A stretch of DNA of 14,195 bases from Gryganskiella cystojenkinii (GCA_015852425.1 JAAAIG010000535.1:1-14195), one strand, 5' to 3'; numbered from the stretch's first letter, positions 1-7,996 are shown. The notes: generated from the sequence alone by a model not told the origin. Numbers and translations are program-made.

Positions 1-576
1 GATTGAGAACAAAAGGGTCATGGGAAGCAGCTAAAAGCGAGGGCGGCGCATAGGTCGGCACGCGAATACAAGGTTTGCGTGATGCTCCGCGTCCTAATTT
101 TACAAGGAAGACCTGTTGTTCAACAAAAACAAATTGCCCTTTGATGAGTTTATCCGTTCCTGGGAAAGACAGTGCGGCGACCGATTGTTTTTCCCACTCC
201 AATAAGCAACTACAGCACTGTATGAACAACAGCCGTTGAAGGCGGCGGCATTTGGGGTGGCAGAAAGATACAAGGTTTGCAGGATCCGCTTTCGCGCGCC
301 GCGTACTGTACTGTAACAGTACCCAATTTTTGCTCAGATGACCTTCTGTGTAACCACAGCAATATACATACCTCCTAGAGTGTGCAGCAGAGGTTTTGAT
401 GGCAGAGAAGGGCTGCTCATTGGCGGCGAATTCGCACGTCGGGTTAGAAGAGCAACTTGTGTCCGTGCGCTAACTCCACAGGCGATGGTGAGTCGTGGTG
501 TCATCCTAAAAGTAGGTGTCTAATCACTGCCACATATCATCCAGGCCTTTTGGAAAGCCAAGAGTTCTAGGATGAG
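1..576. other. Non-coding upstream region, no supported gene
   Basis: No open frame here has protein-like composition. Visible features are a 13-base direct repeat (ATACAAGGTTTGC at 66-78 and 268-280, each followed by a similar GAT-containing stretch) and a perfect 7-base inverted repeat with one central base at 308-322. The stretch probably holds the distal promoter of the secreted peptide gene at 670. Confidence 0.5.
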
Positions 577-584
577 TATAAATA
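577..584 (+). promoter_or_regulatory. TATA box of the secreted peptide gene
   Basis: TATAAATA lies 86 bases before the ATG at 670. That fits a transcription start near 605-615 and a short pyrimidine- and A-rich leader. The match is strong and the spacing is normal for a fungal TATA promoter. Confidence 0.65.
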
Positions 585-669
585 CCTGTGACTTCTAGAG
601 TTGCCCCCCACTTCATCAGACAAGCAATTTATCTCCCTCCACCCTCCTCCCACGCTACACAACTACAAT

Positions 670-849
670 ATGCGTTTCGCGATCACCCTCGTCTCCATTG
701 CTCTCTTGGCAAGCTCTGCCATGGCCGTCTACTGCAGCGATGGCAGCCAAATTGGCTTTTGCACCTCCGGACAAGGCTGCCATGGTATCGGTGGTCATTC
801 CATCGGCGGATACTGCCCATCGGGCCAGGTTTGCTGCATCGCCAGCTAG
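670..849 (+). CDS. Small secreted cysteine-rich peptide (59 aa)
   Basis: A single-exon gene for a 59-residue precursor. Residues 1-19 form a typical signal peptide: Met-Arg-Phe start, hydrophobic core, and Ala-Met-Ala before the likely cleavage at 19/20. The mature part is about 40 residues, rich in Gly and Ser, with six cysteines at 22, 31, 37, 49, 55 and 56 (spacing C-x8-C-x5-C-x11-C-x5-CC), which predicts three disulphides and export. The start is the ATG at 670; the frame is open further upstream but without another ATG. A TATA box at 577 and AATAAA at 912 bracket the gene, so it looks intact and expressed. I do not recognise the family. Size and cysteine density fit a fungal effector or a defence or antimicrobial peptide, but function is inference only. 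Confidence 0.75.
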   Translation: MRFAITLVSIALLASSAMAVYCSDGSQIGFCTSGQGCHGIGGHSIGGYCPSGQVCCIAS

Positions 850-911
850 GACCGTGGTATTCTCCACAAATGGTCGACGGACTGCCGGAGAAGATAGCTC
901 TGTGATTGAAT

Positions 912-917
912 AATAAA
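912..917 (+). terminator. Poly(A) signal of the secreted peptide gene
   Basis: A perfect AATAAA 63 bases after the stop codon at 847-849, in an A/T-rich stretch, gives a short 3' UTR for the cysteine-rich peptide gene. Confidence 0.5.
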
Positions 918-1972
918 TCTCTGAGAGGAGCATGAGCCGAGACAGGTTCTTTGTAGAGCTAGCCGCAGCGAAATCTAATGCTCTCGCAACCTTTGACGCA
1001 TCTCGTTGAATATCTTGAGTCGAGTTTGTCTTGCAGCTCGTATCCACCACTTTTTCTGCATACATTTGTCGCTACAGCACGGCTTGTTGTAGTCACACTG
1101 TTACATCCTCGTCATATCATTCAGCCCCGTGATTGTTCACGATTTTTGAGAGACACGCCTCATTTACCGTGGAGTCAGAGTATATAACATTTCACCGATG
1201 TGCTTACCGCTTTTAGTTGTGTTTTTGTCTCCCTTGCTGCCCATGGTAGCGTTTGATACGGTACTTATCAATAAGCCTACCGTTGCGCGCTCTCATAACT
1301 GCCGTACTCACTGGCCGGCTTCAAGATGACCTTTGGTACAATGGGCAAGGGTTACTTGATATATTTTTTAATGTACAAGGAGTAATATACAGATACGGTA
1401 ATTAAAATTTGATAGCAATTTTTTTTGCCGAGGTAAGCAAGTGCTAGCTAGATAACAACGCCACTATCCATCTTCTCCAGTGTTCACAACTGGCAAGAGA
1501 TCGTCAAGCTTGTTAAAGAGAAGATAGAGATCAAAGAGATGTGGTACAGTAGATCTGATGCGAGCAAGGATCCTGAACTTCATAAAAAGGAGAGGGCGAC
1601 CCACATAGACAGTTATGCAGGAAGATCTAGGCCAGTATCGATCCTGATGATCCGGTGGGAGAGTTTAGGCTTGAGATGGATCGGGCATGGAGCACACAGC
1701 CACACTTGCCTGGATTCTTCTTCTGAAAGATATCGCCGCCCGCACCGTGTCTACGATCTTAAAAGTTTCCCTGAACCAAGTACCGGCGCTGTTCACAAGT
1801 GGACTGACTGTCTTGTCCCTATCCCTCATTCCTGCTCCTGTCTCGTACAAATAGCCCTAGTCTCCTAGTCCTATTCAATTCCCCAGTTTGCAATAACTTA
1901 CTCGCCTAGTCTCCTTTTGCCCGCGCACTCCTTCTCACTTCAATCAATATATCTTTGTTTTACACACCACAG
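918..1972. other. Intergenic stretch, no supported gene
   Basis: About 1 kb without a convincing gene. It holds an AT-rich patch around 1355-1430 with homopolymer T runs and several short open frames on both strands whose compositions do not look like protein. One frame near 1635-1705 reads for about 25 residues with acidic, protein-like composition but is closed by stops on both sides; it may be a relic exon and is not called. Confidence 0.4.
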
Positions 1973-2476
1973 TCAAATCTGTCTGTCAATCATTGACAAT
2001 AACCTGCTTACCAGTGGTGGGCGGTGCCCAGTCGTCAATATTGGCAGCTTGTTGGGATCAACACGCTTGCCGTTGATACCAATGACGAAACCTAACATTG
2101 CTACCTGTGCACAAATAAAACACGCCGATCCTTCATCTAGCGCGTCTGTGGGAGTGCCAGCGCTGTTGGCGCGCCTCAAGCTTTCACCGTGCCGACTGAT
2201 CTTGTCCCCTAGCGCGTACGTGAGATTGCCGGCGTTGTTGGCGCGGCCTAAGCTTTCAGCCGCAACTCTCTCACGAAGGCGGATGCGGGCATATTCAATT
2301 TCAGCTTTGTTGGTTTCACTTTCATCATTCAGCCAATTGAGGCAATCGCCAGCGAAGACGCCTAGGAGGGTCGTTCGTTTCAACTTTGCCAGCAAAACCT
2401 CGTGTTGATCCCACGAGAACACACCAGAGTAATTGGCATATACGGTTGGGTCCAGTTGCTTGGGTCCACTGTCCTT
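1973..2476 (-). CDS. Unrecognised ORF with two 24-residue repeats
   Basis: Minus-strand frame, open from just after two adjacent stops (TAA and TGA at 2482-2477) down to the stop near 1973. It has balanced, protein-like composition: a Tyr/Trp/Asp-containing start, a Leu/Lys-rich segment, a charged helix-like segment (about 2340-2270), then two imperfect 24-residue repeats with the core ESL-RAN-AG. The same frame also reads 24 residues from an ATG at 2554 down to those stops. The real gene may therefore start at 2554 and have an intron or inactivating stops between. The first Met in the main frame is far inside, so as it stands this is an exon or a pseudogene. The Ala/Arg-rich plus-strand frame over the same bases looks less natural. 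No family recognised. Confidence 0.3.
   Translation of the reverse strand, partial: KDSGPKQLDPTVYANYSGVFSWDQHEVLLAKLKRTTLLGVFAGDCLNWLNDESETNKAEIEYARIRLRERVAAESLGRANNAGNLTYALGDKISRHGESLRRANSAGTPTDALDEGSACFICAQVAMLGFVIGINGKRVDPNKLPILTTGHRPPLVSRLLSMIDRQI
2138..2270. repeat. Two-copy 72-base imperfect tandem repeat
   Basis: Copies begin with TAGCGCG at 2138 and 2210. Both share the words GTTGGCGCG and AAGCTTTCA in the same order. The 72-base period is a multiple of three and stays in frame in the minus-strand ORF, giving two 24-residue protein repeats. Confidence 0.65.
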
Positions 2477-2594
2477 TCATTAAACAACTTGTGGACACTC
2501 TCCACTCTCCATAACAGGTCTCGCAGACGGAGTAAATTTGGTCTTGAGTGTCATTTTTGCTCAACGGAAGATGCGGCATCGGGATGAAGGCTCT

Positions 2595-3725
2595 TTACGC
2601 ATGAAAAGAAGGAATATGAAGGCTATGGTGAAGAGGGTGATGGTGAACAGAGTGATGTTGATTGCTGATGGTTAAAAATGAGAGGAATTTCCGGTCACCT
2701 GACTCTTCAGATGGATTTGATCCTGAATTTTTTGGACCATTTTTTTGGTCCATGTTTTTGCTCTTGATTTTTTTGGACCATTTTTTTGGTCCATTATACA
2801 GTATGACTCCTCGTGCGGTCATTTTTTCCATAGCTCTCCTGAAGATGTCCGATGCCCTCATCTCGTATACTTTATCTCTCACCGCTGGCTCATAGTACAT
2901 TTCCAGATACTTCAATTTAGCAAATTCCTTCCTATAAACAAGATCGCCTATTTTGCCAATGGTTTTTACCATATTTGCTCGATCCTCACTCGACCATTGA
3001 GCCGTCTCCTTTTCGTCATAAAAACCAATTCTGAGTACCTGGAGGTCTGTACACCAATGCATCAAGCGAAACCAAGGCCACGTACAAAGGTTGGTAATCG
3101 ACAGCTCTTGTATGCTCGCGCTACCTGTTGGCAAAAAGTCCAAGCTACCAAAACCGCTTACATCGCTCGTTTCCAGAGTTTTAACATGAGTGCACATGAA
3201 ACAAAATTCATTACTTTCGGGGTACACTGAACTCAGTCCGTCGAGTTTTAAATGCAGGGGTCCAGGTACGTCCTTTAACTTTTTCCAAAGTTCTCTGTAT
3301 GGCAGATGCTGTGAGTCTCCGGAACTATGTTAAGGAAAGTTAATGTACGTTTCAACCACATCCAGAGGCCTTCTAAAGAATGTGATTCAAGTTTCAGCAA
3401 CTTACTAGGGAAGGCGTACAGAACCGAAGTCCTCTTCCATTAGAATTATCACAGGGAGGCCACGGGCGTCGAACTTTTCCCATGGTAAAATCTTGGATCT
3501 GCCATATGACCATGAACAATAAAGTTCTGTTTTTCTACGAGACGTCTTGAAATATTGACAAAAAATCACGGCATTCACTATATGTCGCTTCCCCGCCTCA
3601 TAAATTGCATTATCATGCCAAAATTTGGAAAAAGTCAGGGTTGTCCCCAGAGCGTGACGTTCCATACGATTTAGAATCATCTGGATAATCTCTGGAGTTC
3701 GCAATGCTCGAGAGGTCGCTGACAT
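2595..3725 (-). CDS. F-box/LRR-like protein, two exons (349 aa)
   Basis: Exon 1 is 3725-3406, the intron 3405-3325 (81 bases, GTAAGT...TAG, phase 2), and exon 2 3324-2595; the frame joins exactly, giving 349 residues. Residues 8-40 resemble a divergent F-box (Leu-Arg-Thr-Pro-Glu-Ile-Ile start, then a Phe-Trp near residue 35), the Skp1-binding module of SCF ubiquitin ligases. Residues 108-260 look like degenerate leucine-rich repeats (LKLDGL, LQVLRIGF, LKYLEMYY), the usual substrate-binding part in Mortierella-type F-box proteins. At 349 residues it is shorter than many such proteins. From about residue 285 the tail turns very basic (Gly-Pro-Lys-Lys repeats) and ends His-rich; this part is encoded by a duplicated hairpin repeat, suggesting a replaced or eroded C terminus. 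An in-frame ATG at 3770 would add 15 residues. A probable 5' leader intron lies upstream. Family assignment is by motif reading. Confidence 0.6.
2733..2793. repeat. Duplicated T-loop hairpin (41-base period)
   Basis: TGGACCA, six T, TGGTCCA occurs at 2733-2752 and again at 2774-2793, each a perfect 7-base inverted repeat around a T6 loop. The two copies are 41 bases apart with matching flanking T-rich sequence. It lies inside exon 2 of the minus-strand F-box-like gene and encodes its Gly-Pro-Lys-Lys/Asp-Gln-Lys basic tail. Confidence 0.8.
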
Positions 3726-3814
3726 CTCTTCTATTTGCACATTTTCAAAGAAGAGTAAGAAAACTGGCATACAAGTATGGACTTAGTGGGAACAAAGTCT
3801 TTGGATATTTACTT

Positions 3815-3907
3815 CTAAAGAATCGACAGAGAGACATTTTCAAGAGAAGTTAGTAACAAATTGAAGCAAACTAACAACGATACCATAGATTGTAACAATC
3901 GACTTAC
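3815..3907 (-). other. Probable 5' leader intron of the F-box-like gene
   Basis: On the minus strand GTAAGT starts at 3907 and TTCTTTAG ends at 3815 (93 bases). A canonical branch site ACTAAC lies at 3854-3849, about 34 bases before the acceptor. The upstream exon contains an ATG at 3936 that opens a short frame (about 32 codons across the splice), ending at 3745 out of frame with the main ATG at 3725, so it would act as an upstream ORF. The splice and branch signals are seen; use in vivo is inferred. Confidence 0.5.
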
Positions 3908-4360
3908 GGAGTCGTCGGCGGTTCTGGACTCGACATTTTCGTGATTGCCAAAATTTATCTGGAGGAGTCCTGTTTTGATGTCAGCACCCCTTTTATCCGT
4001 GAGATCACATAGCGATGTTGAATATTATCATTATTTAGCCTCGTTGGCCTCATTTTTGTCCATATTCTGGCCGCATTTTTTGCGCCAAGGACACTAAGAG
4101 CTCCGCTGAGCCGCAATTCCCAAGCTTGCTTCCCCCGCCTGACATTAGTATTACCAAGATGTGAAGCTTCATGTTCTTCCTCAACCTTGAGTTCATTTTC
4201 GAGCAGATCATCATGCAACGAACGCTTTTCACAAACACTGACCTCAGAATAACAGTTTCACGATCTATCGATACACACAGAGCTTCCGGGACTGTACAAG
4301 AAGTTGGCGTCAGAAAAGTTATACTATTAATAATAATAAGAGGGAAGAGGGAGGAGCAAC

Positions 4361-4379
4361 GGGGGGGTGGGCGGAGGGG
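4361..4379 (+). other. G-quadruplex-type motif
   Basis: A run of seven G, then T, GGG, CGGA and GGGG; splitting the first run gives four G-tracts of three or more with loops of 1-4 bases. Two further GGG runs lie just upstream (4342-4344, 4349-4351). Folding is predicted from the pattern only. Confidence 0.45.
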
Positions 4380-4556
4380 AGGAACATGCTGGCCGCATTT
4401 TCGTGAGACAAAGTCCGCACTGAGCCTCATTTTGACACGCGCCACATTTTGCCGCCAGTCCGCGCCAGTCTGGAGAGCACCTTTTAACAGGCCTTCAGCG
4501 TCGTTCAACGAAAGCGGGCATGTACGGCATGTAGCGAGAATTAGCGACAATTAGAT

Positions 4557-4564
4557 TATATAAG
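4557..4564 (+). promoter_or_regulatory. Possible TATA box of the Crinkler gene
   Basis: TATATAAG lies 254 bases before the ATG at 4811. A transcript starting near 4590 would have a leader of about 220 bases, long but possible. It is preceded by a short direct repeat (TAGCGAnAATTAG). Confidence 0.35.
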
Positions 4565-4810
4565 GGTTTAATAAGGAGTCCTGACTCTGTGGGACAGATC
4601 AGAGAGTTATCCGAAGTAAACAACAGTCCCTGAAGTACGACGACGCGAACAAACACTTTAATTTAACGAAAATGGAACATGCACAACATCTCATGTGATC
4701 AACACAAGAAAACAGTCCCCGACGCGAGTCTTTTCTTGTTTGCTTCGCCCATCTTTTGATTGTTTACTCTTTCTTTCATTCAACTTTACCACATCACTCA
4801 TCACATCTCC

Positions 4811-5311
4811 ATGACGCTCACCCTATTCTGCATTGTTGACGGTGAATCTACCCCATTCTCAGTGGACATCGACGCGTCAAAGACAGTAGATCACCTGAAA
4901 GAAACAATTAAAACCAAAAAGACCAACGATTTCAGTAATGTCGATGCAGACAAGCTCACCCTCTGGCGCGTCTCAATCCCCGTCTTACCCAAGAAAGAAC
5001 GCAAGCAAATCTCGCTAGCTGATGTCTCGTCCAAGGAGGAGCTCGATGAAACTGATGACATCTCTGACGTGTTTGAGGAATCACCCCTCAAGAAAACAAT
5101 TCATGTCCTTGTCCAGCGCACATTACCTTGTCCATCAGGTACTGATTAGTAATGCTAAAAGAATCTACTGCGCTTTTTCCAAGAAAGAAAACTAATCTCG
5201 TTCGCTCGTCTTCCGTGCATAGGTGATTTACATCCCGAGATGGCAGCATTGCGCAAACAGCTCTCAGATATGGAACAACTGAATGCTAAATTGAGCAGCA
5301 CTTTCATTTGA
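4811..5311 (+). CDS. Crinkler (CRN) N-terminal domain protein, truncated
   Basis: Exon 1 is 4811-5138, the intron 5139-5222 (84 bases, GT...CATAG, CTAAT branch site about 33 bases before the acceptor, phase 1), exon 2 5223-5311; product 138 residues. Residues 1-103 match the ubiquitin-like Crinkler N-terminal domain: a start ending LFCIVDGE, FSVDID near 16-21, a Lys-rich helix, DADKLTLWRVSIPV at 45-58 (the position of the oomycete LFLAK motif) and IHVLVQR at 97-103 (the HVLV boundary). No secretion signal is evident, as usual for fungal CRNs. Exon 2 continues with a short charged helix rich in Leu, Gln and Lys, then meets TGA at 5309. Full CRNs carry a large C-terminal effector domain that acts in host or competitor nuclei; here it is missing or survives only as the broken frame from 5743. 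So this is either a minimal CRN or a recently truncated one. Confidence 0.8.
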
Positions 5312-5742
5312 TCAGTGACTGGGGTGATGCGAGCGGAAATGGTACATTTGCTTCTATGACTGCTTTCCGCAATGTTTGTCGAGGAATTGTGGTATTGGTC
5401 AATCGGTCGGAGGGGAGTCTTCATGTCTTCACCTCTTCTCTTCTCCGGTTCCAGAGTACCACCCGTTCCTTATTTCTCTCACTTTCCCATGCAATGCTCA
5501 TGCAATGCTACACACCGTTGATGTTTCGTTCATAATTCACAAGGTAAGGAAAGATCGGTCAAGCAGTTGGCCTCTCACTTGCTAAGGAGCGGTGGAATTG
5601 CAGAGCGTTCTCGCCACAGCCAAAGATATTGTACCCATTCTCACACCGTCATCTGTCCCTTTATTTTCGTCGTTAACAACACGGCCGCAGTCGCAGCCGA
5701 CTGTTGATTCTGTCCAAGTTCCGCCCTCTGCCGGTACCAAGC
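5312..5742 (+). other. Gap between Crinkler stop and downstream broken frame
   Basis: No uninterrupted protein-like frame spans this stretch. It contains an 11-base tandem duplication (CATGCAATGCT at 5488-5498 and 5499-5509). A donor-like CAAGGTAAGG near 5540 is followed about 60 bases later by TTGCAG, which could be an old intron. It is probably the decayed middle of the Crinkler gene, but I cannot align it to a known domain. Confidence 0.35.
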
Positions 5743-6890
5743 ATTCTTCAACATGTCGATGCCAAATATCTTCAACATTGGACGGATGAAGACCAGGACG
5801 TCTTGCGCAAAGCTACAGCCTGACTTAAAGAAGTAACTGAAGGTGGTCTTGATACTAGTATCGAAGCGATTAAGGGGAATCCGTTTGAGATTCAGTGGAT
5901 CTCATATCTCTTTTACGACAGGTAAGATGATATCCTGAGAAAATCACGCGTTTTCTTTATCAACTCACATGATTCTCTATTATTATAGACTCAAGCTGAC
6001 TCGAGTGGGAGGGATCAACGCTCCCTGGGACGAAAACTCTTACACGTCGATCTGGGTCAACCTCGATCTAATGAGCTTGTACACGGGAGTTGACGGTCTA
6101 ATCTCAGCTGCTTACGCCTATGAGAACCATTTTATGCCCTCATGTTGGCGCAGATCTCTATTGCGCAAAAAAGGCAAATCAGAAAGGCACCAATATGGCT
6201 GGGTTCTTCGTTGGTACTGATGACATGGTTGGACTTATTTAAGTTACTTTGGAGAGTATACTTGCCAAAATGTTTAATGCACCATACCATGGTTTACGTA
6301 TTCGGAATAATATTTATTAGGATGGCCATATGGGAGAGACCAGCTTCGACAAATGGATGTCGTGAGGGCTGGTGTATGCTTCTAACATCCACGGCCCTTT
6401 GCTCTCTATTATCAAATCAATCGGCGATACTGAGTACACGGACATGAAGAGCGAGGCGTTGGACATTATAAGGAGGACATGCGACACGAAGCCCTCCTTT
6501 CTTAAAGATCGATTTGGTCGTGATGGAGGCGAAGCCTCACTCCCAGCTAGTAGGACGGCGGGCTGACCTTAAGAAGGTCGAGATGCGTACATTTGGGATC
6601 CTTTGCTCAGGCTAAACCATTTCATCCTGCCTCAGGCCCGAGTAGACAATGGCGCCTACCTTATCTATGTCGTCGGCACAACAGAGGTACCAATGCAAAC
6701 CTCGACACAGAGTTGGAGGTTGCATCGTGCACAAGGTCCAACGGCGAAAGTGGAACAATATCCGAAGACGGCGGCAGGAGCAAGATCTGACGGCGATGGC
6801 AAGAAGAGATTTCCACGGCGAAGCAGTGCTCTCAGAATTGCGTACGCCAGTCATGTAACAAAACTACGTACGCCAGCCATGCAAGGATCT
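5743..6890 (+). pseudogene. Decayed multi-exon ORF, possibly the Crinkler C-terminal region
   Basis: A protein-like reading continues across several frames with clear lesions. From 5743 the frame reads an acidic helix (Gln-His-Val-Asp-Ala-Lys..., Trp-Thr-Asp-Glu-Asp), broken by TGA at 5821-5823, then continues to a conserved-looking GT-AG intron at 5922-5988 (67 bases, phase 2). Across the splice it continues in frame (Tyr-Asp-Arg, then Leu-Lys-Leu-Thr-Arg) to about 6139. There it shifts to the frame with Met-Leu-Ala-Gln at 6142, and by 6195 to a third frame with TAA at 6240, TAG and TGA stops before an open run to 6566. The same frame resumes after two stops and reads through about 6720 (Asp-Asn-Gly-Ala-Tyr-Leu-Ile-Tyr-Val-Val). 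At least three stops and two shifts make it a pseudogene. Its position just after a truncated CRN suggests it was the effector domain; the family is not recognised. Confidence 0.5.
6841..6881 (+). repeat. Two-copy 15-base repeat
   Basis: CGTACGCCAGnCATG occurs at 6841-6855 and 6867-6881 (26-base period), differing at one base. It lies between the broken frame and the retroelement fragment. Confidence 0.6.
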
Positions 6891-6901
6891 TCATAGCTCG
6901 A

Positions 6902-7480
6902 GGCAGTTATGTTATACATGGTGCGTTCAACTTCTTTCAAGAGTATGTCCCATTGATCAGCACCATATCTGCGCCACTGGACGCCCTCAGGAATACACCA
7001 GGGACGCTCAAATTGAATAAGCTTCAGCCAACCTTTTTGTCTCTGTTCCTATTCTGTGTTATGCCGATTTTAGTCTTCCGTTTTATGTAGCTACAGACGC
7101 GTCAAACTACGGCATCGGCACTGTATTGTATCTGCTGCCAGATGGAGAGAAGAATCCAAACAACATCCGATACATACCATTTGTTGCTCGTTCACTGCAA
7201 CCCAACCAGACAAATTACTCTGCAACGCAGCGAGAGTTGTTGGCGATCGTTTTTACACTGAAGAAACTTCATTAATGCTTATGGGATCGCCACTTCACAC
7301 TGTACGCGGACCATCGCACACTCACTTTTATGCACACGCGAAAAGAAATGAACTCGATGCTCACAGCGTGACAAGAAACCATCTTAGAGTATAACTTCAA
7401 GGTTGTGTATTGACCAGGAACGTTGAACGTTCTGTGCGACGCGTTGTCTCGCCAGTTCCGTCAAGAATTCTGGGCAGAGA
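6902..7480 (+). mobile_element. Ty3/gypsy fragment: RT thumb and RNase H, decayed
   Basis: The frame from about 6904 reads the end of a Ty3/gypsy reverse transcriptase (Phe-Phe-Gln-Glu-Tyr-Val-Pro-Leu, then Ser-Ala-Pro-Leu-Asp-Ala-Leu). After a frameshift around 7040-7060 it continues into the tethered RNase H: Phe-Tyr-Val-Ala-Thr-Asp-Ala-Ser with catalytic Asp codon 7096-7098, Arg-Glu-Leu-Leu-Ala-Ile-Val with Glu 7234-7236, Tyr-Ala-Asp-His-Arg with Asp 7309-7311, and the closing Asp-Ala-Leu-Ser-Arg-Gln-Phe near 7440-7460. Stops at 7273-7275, 7369-7371 and 7411-7413 lie in one frame and are each one base from the expected residue (for example His-Tyr-Cys and Trp-Gln). The palm of the RT, integrase, gag and LTRs are absent, so this is a dead fragment. 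Confidence 0.85.
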
Positions 7481-7536
7481 AAATCGTATGCCTTCGTTTC
7501 TTTTCATTTTTTGGGTTTCATACACCCGATCGTATT

Positions 7537-7996
7537 CTAGTCACTGGGTTCGACTGATTTGACGACTTCGAGGATCGGATCAATGACCGTGCTCGCCACA
7601 GGTGCAGCTTCGAGCGACTTTGTGTCTGCTCGACCATCGACAAATCCAACTCAGCTGTGGTCACACTGACAGTGGACGCAGCAGAGTTGGTGGAATCCAC
7701 TAGTCGTTGAAGTGTAACCTTGACCCGATCGACCAGGGAGTCAATCTGGGGAATAGGATCTAAGGACGACAACACATCGAGCGTGCTCTTCACAGTCGCG
7801 GCCTGGGCAGGAACGGAACACAATCGCGGGTTTCGTACCTGGCTAGGATATCCGCACGGCGCTGGATCTTAGACATTGTCGACTTGTACGCGGCCAGTGC
7901 GCGATTGGTTTGATGGCCAGATGCGGCAATGGGATCGACTTGAGCCGAAACGACGGCGACAGCAGCGAGGCCAAGGGAAAGGGACAGAAATCTCAT
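7537..7996 (-). pseudogene. Secreted protein gene with broken frame
   Basis: Minus strand, ATG at 7996. The first 18 residues are a clean signal peptide (Met-Arg-Phe start, Leu/Ala/Val core, Val-Ser-Ala before Gln-Val-Asp), followed by an Ala-rich helix to about residue 52. A second frame (about 7822-7620) carries a helical Ser/Thr/Val/Leu-rich segment, and a third (about 7626-7537) a similar segment ending in TAG. Composition is continuous across the three frames, as in small helical secreted proteins. The frames can be joined by splicing only with very short introns (7838-7786, 53 bases with a poor GAG acceptor; 7666-7626, 41 bases), so two small indels are the likelier cause. Its 3' end faces the gypsy fragment, and its promoter is shared head to head with the EXD2-like gene. 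Family not recognised; a sequencing error would restore a gene. Confidence 0.5.

Larger units (their letters stand above)
3908..4810. other. Intergenic region with repeated GCCnCATTTT words
   Basis: No supported gene. The words GGCCTCATTTTT (4046-4057), GGCCGCATTTTTT (4069-4081), GGCCGCATTTT (4391-4401), GCCTCATTTT (4424-4433) and GCCACATTTT (4441-4450) all lie on the plus strand, in two clusters about 340 bases apart. Between them are a TAA trinucleotide run (near 4324-4339) and a G-rich tract. Overlapping open frames on both strands have biased composition and no family resemblance. The last 200 bases are the pyrimidine-rich leader of the Crinkler gene. Confidence 0.4.

Noticed and set aside
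655..1065. 136-codon minus-strand frame over the secreted peptide gene
   Set aside because: It is antisense to a gene with signal peptide, TATA box and poly(A) signal; its Ala-rich composition is a shadow.
1917..2408. 163-codon plus-strand frame
   Set aside because: Ser/Leu/Arg-rich shadow of the more natural minus-strand frame over the same 72-base repeats.
2745..3230. Plus-strand frame opposite the F-box-like gene
   Set aside because: The minus strand has a precisely joined intron and LRR-like composition; the plus frame is antisense.
4050..4554. Overlapping 166- and 127-codon frames on both strands
   Set aside because: Neither has protein-like composition; they run through trinucleotide and G-rich repeats.
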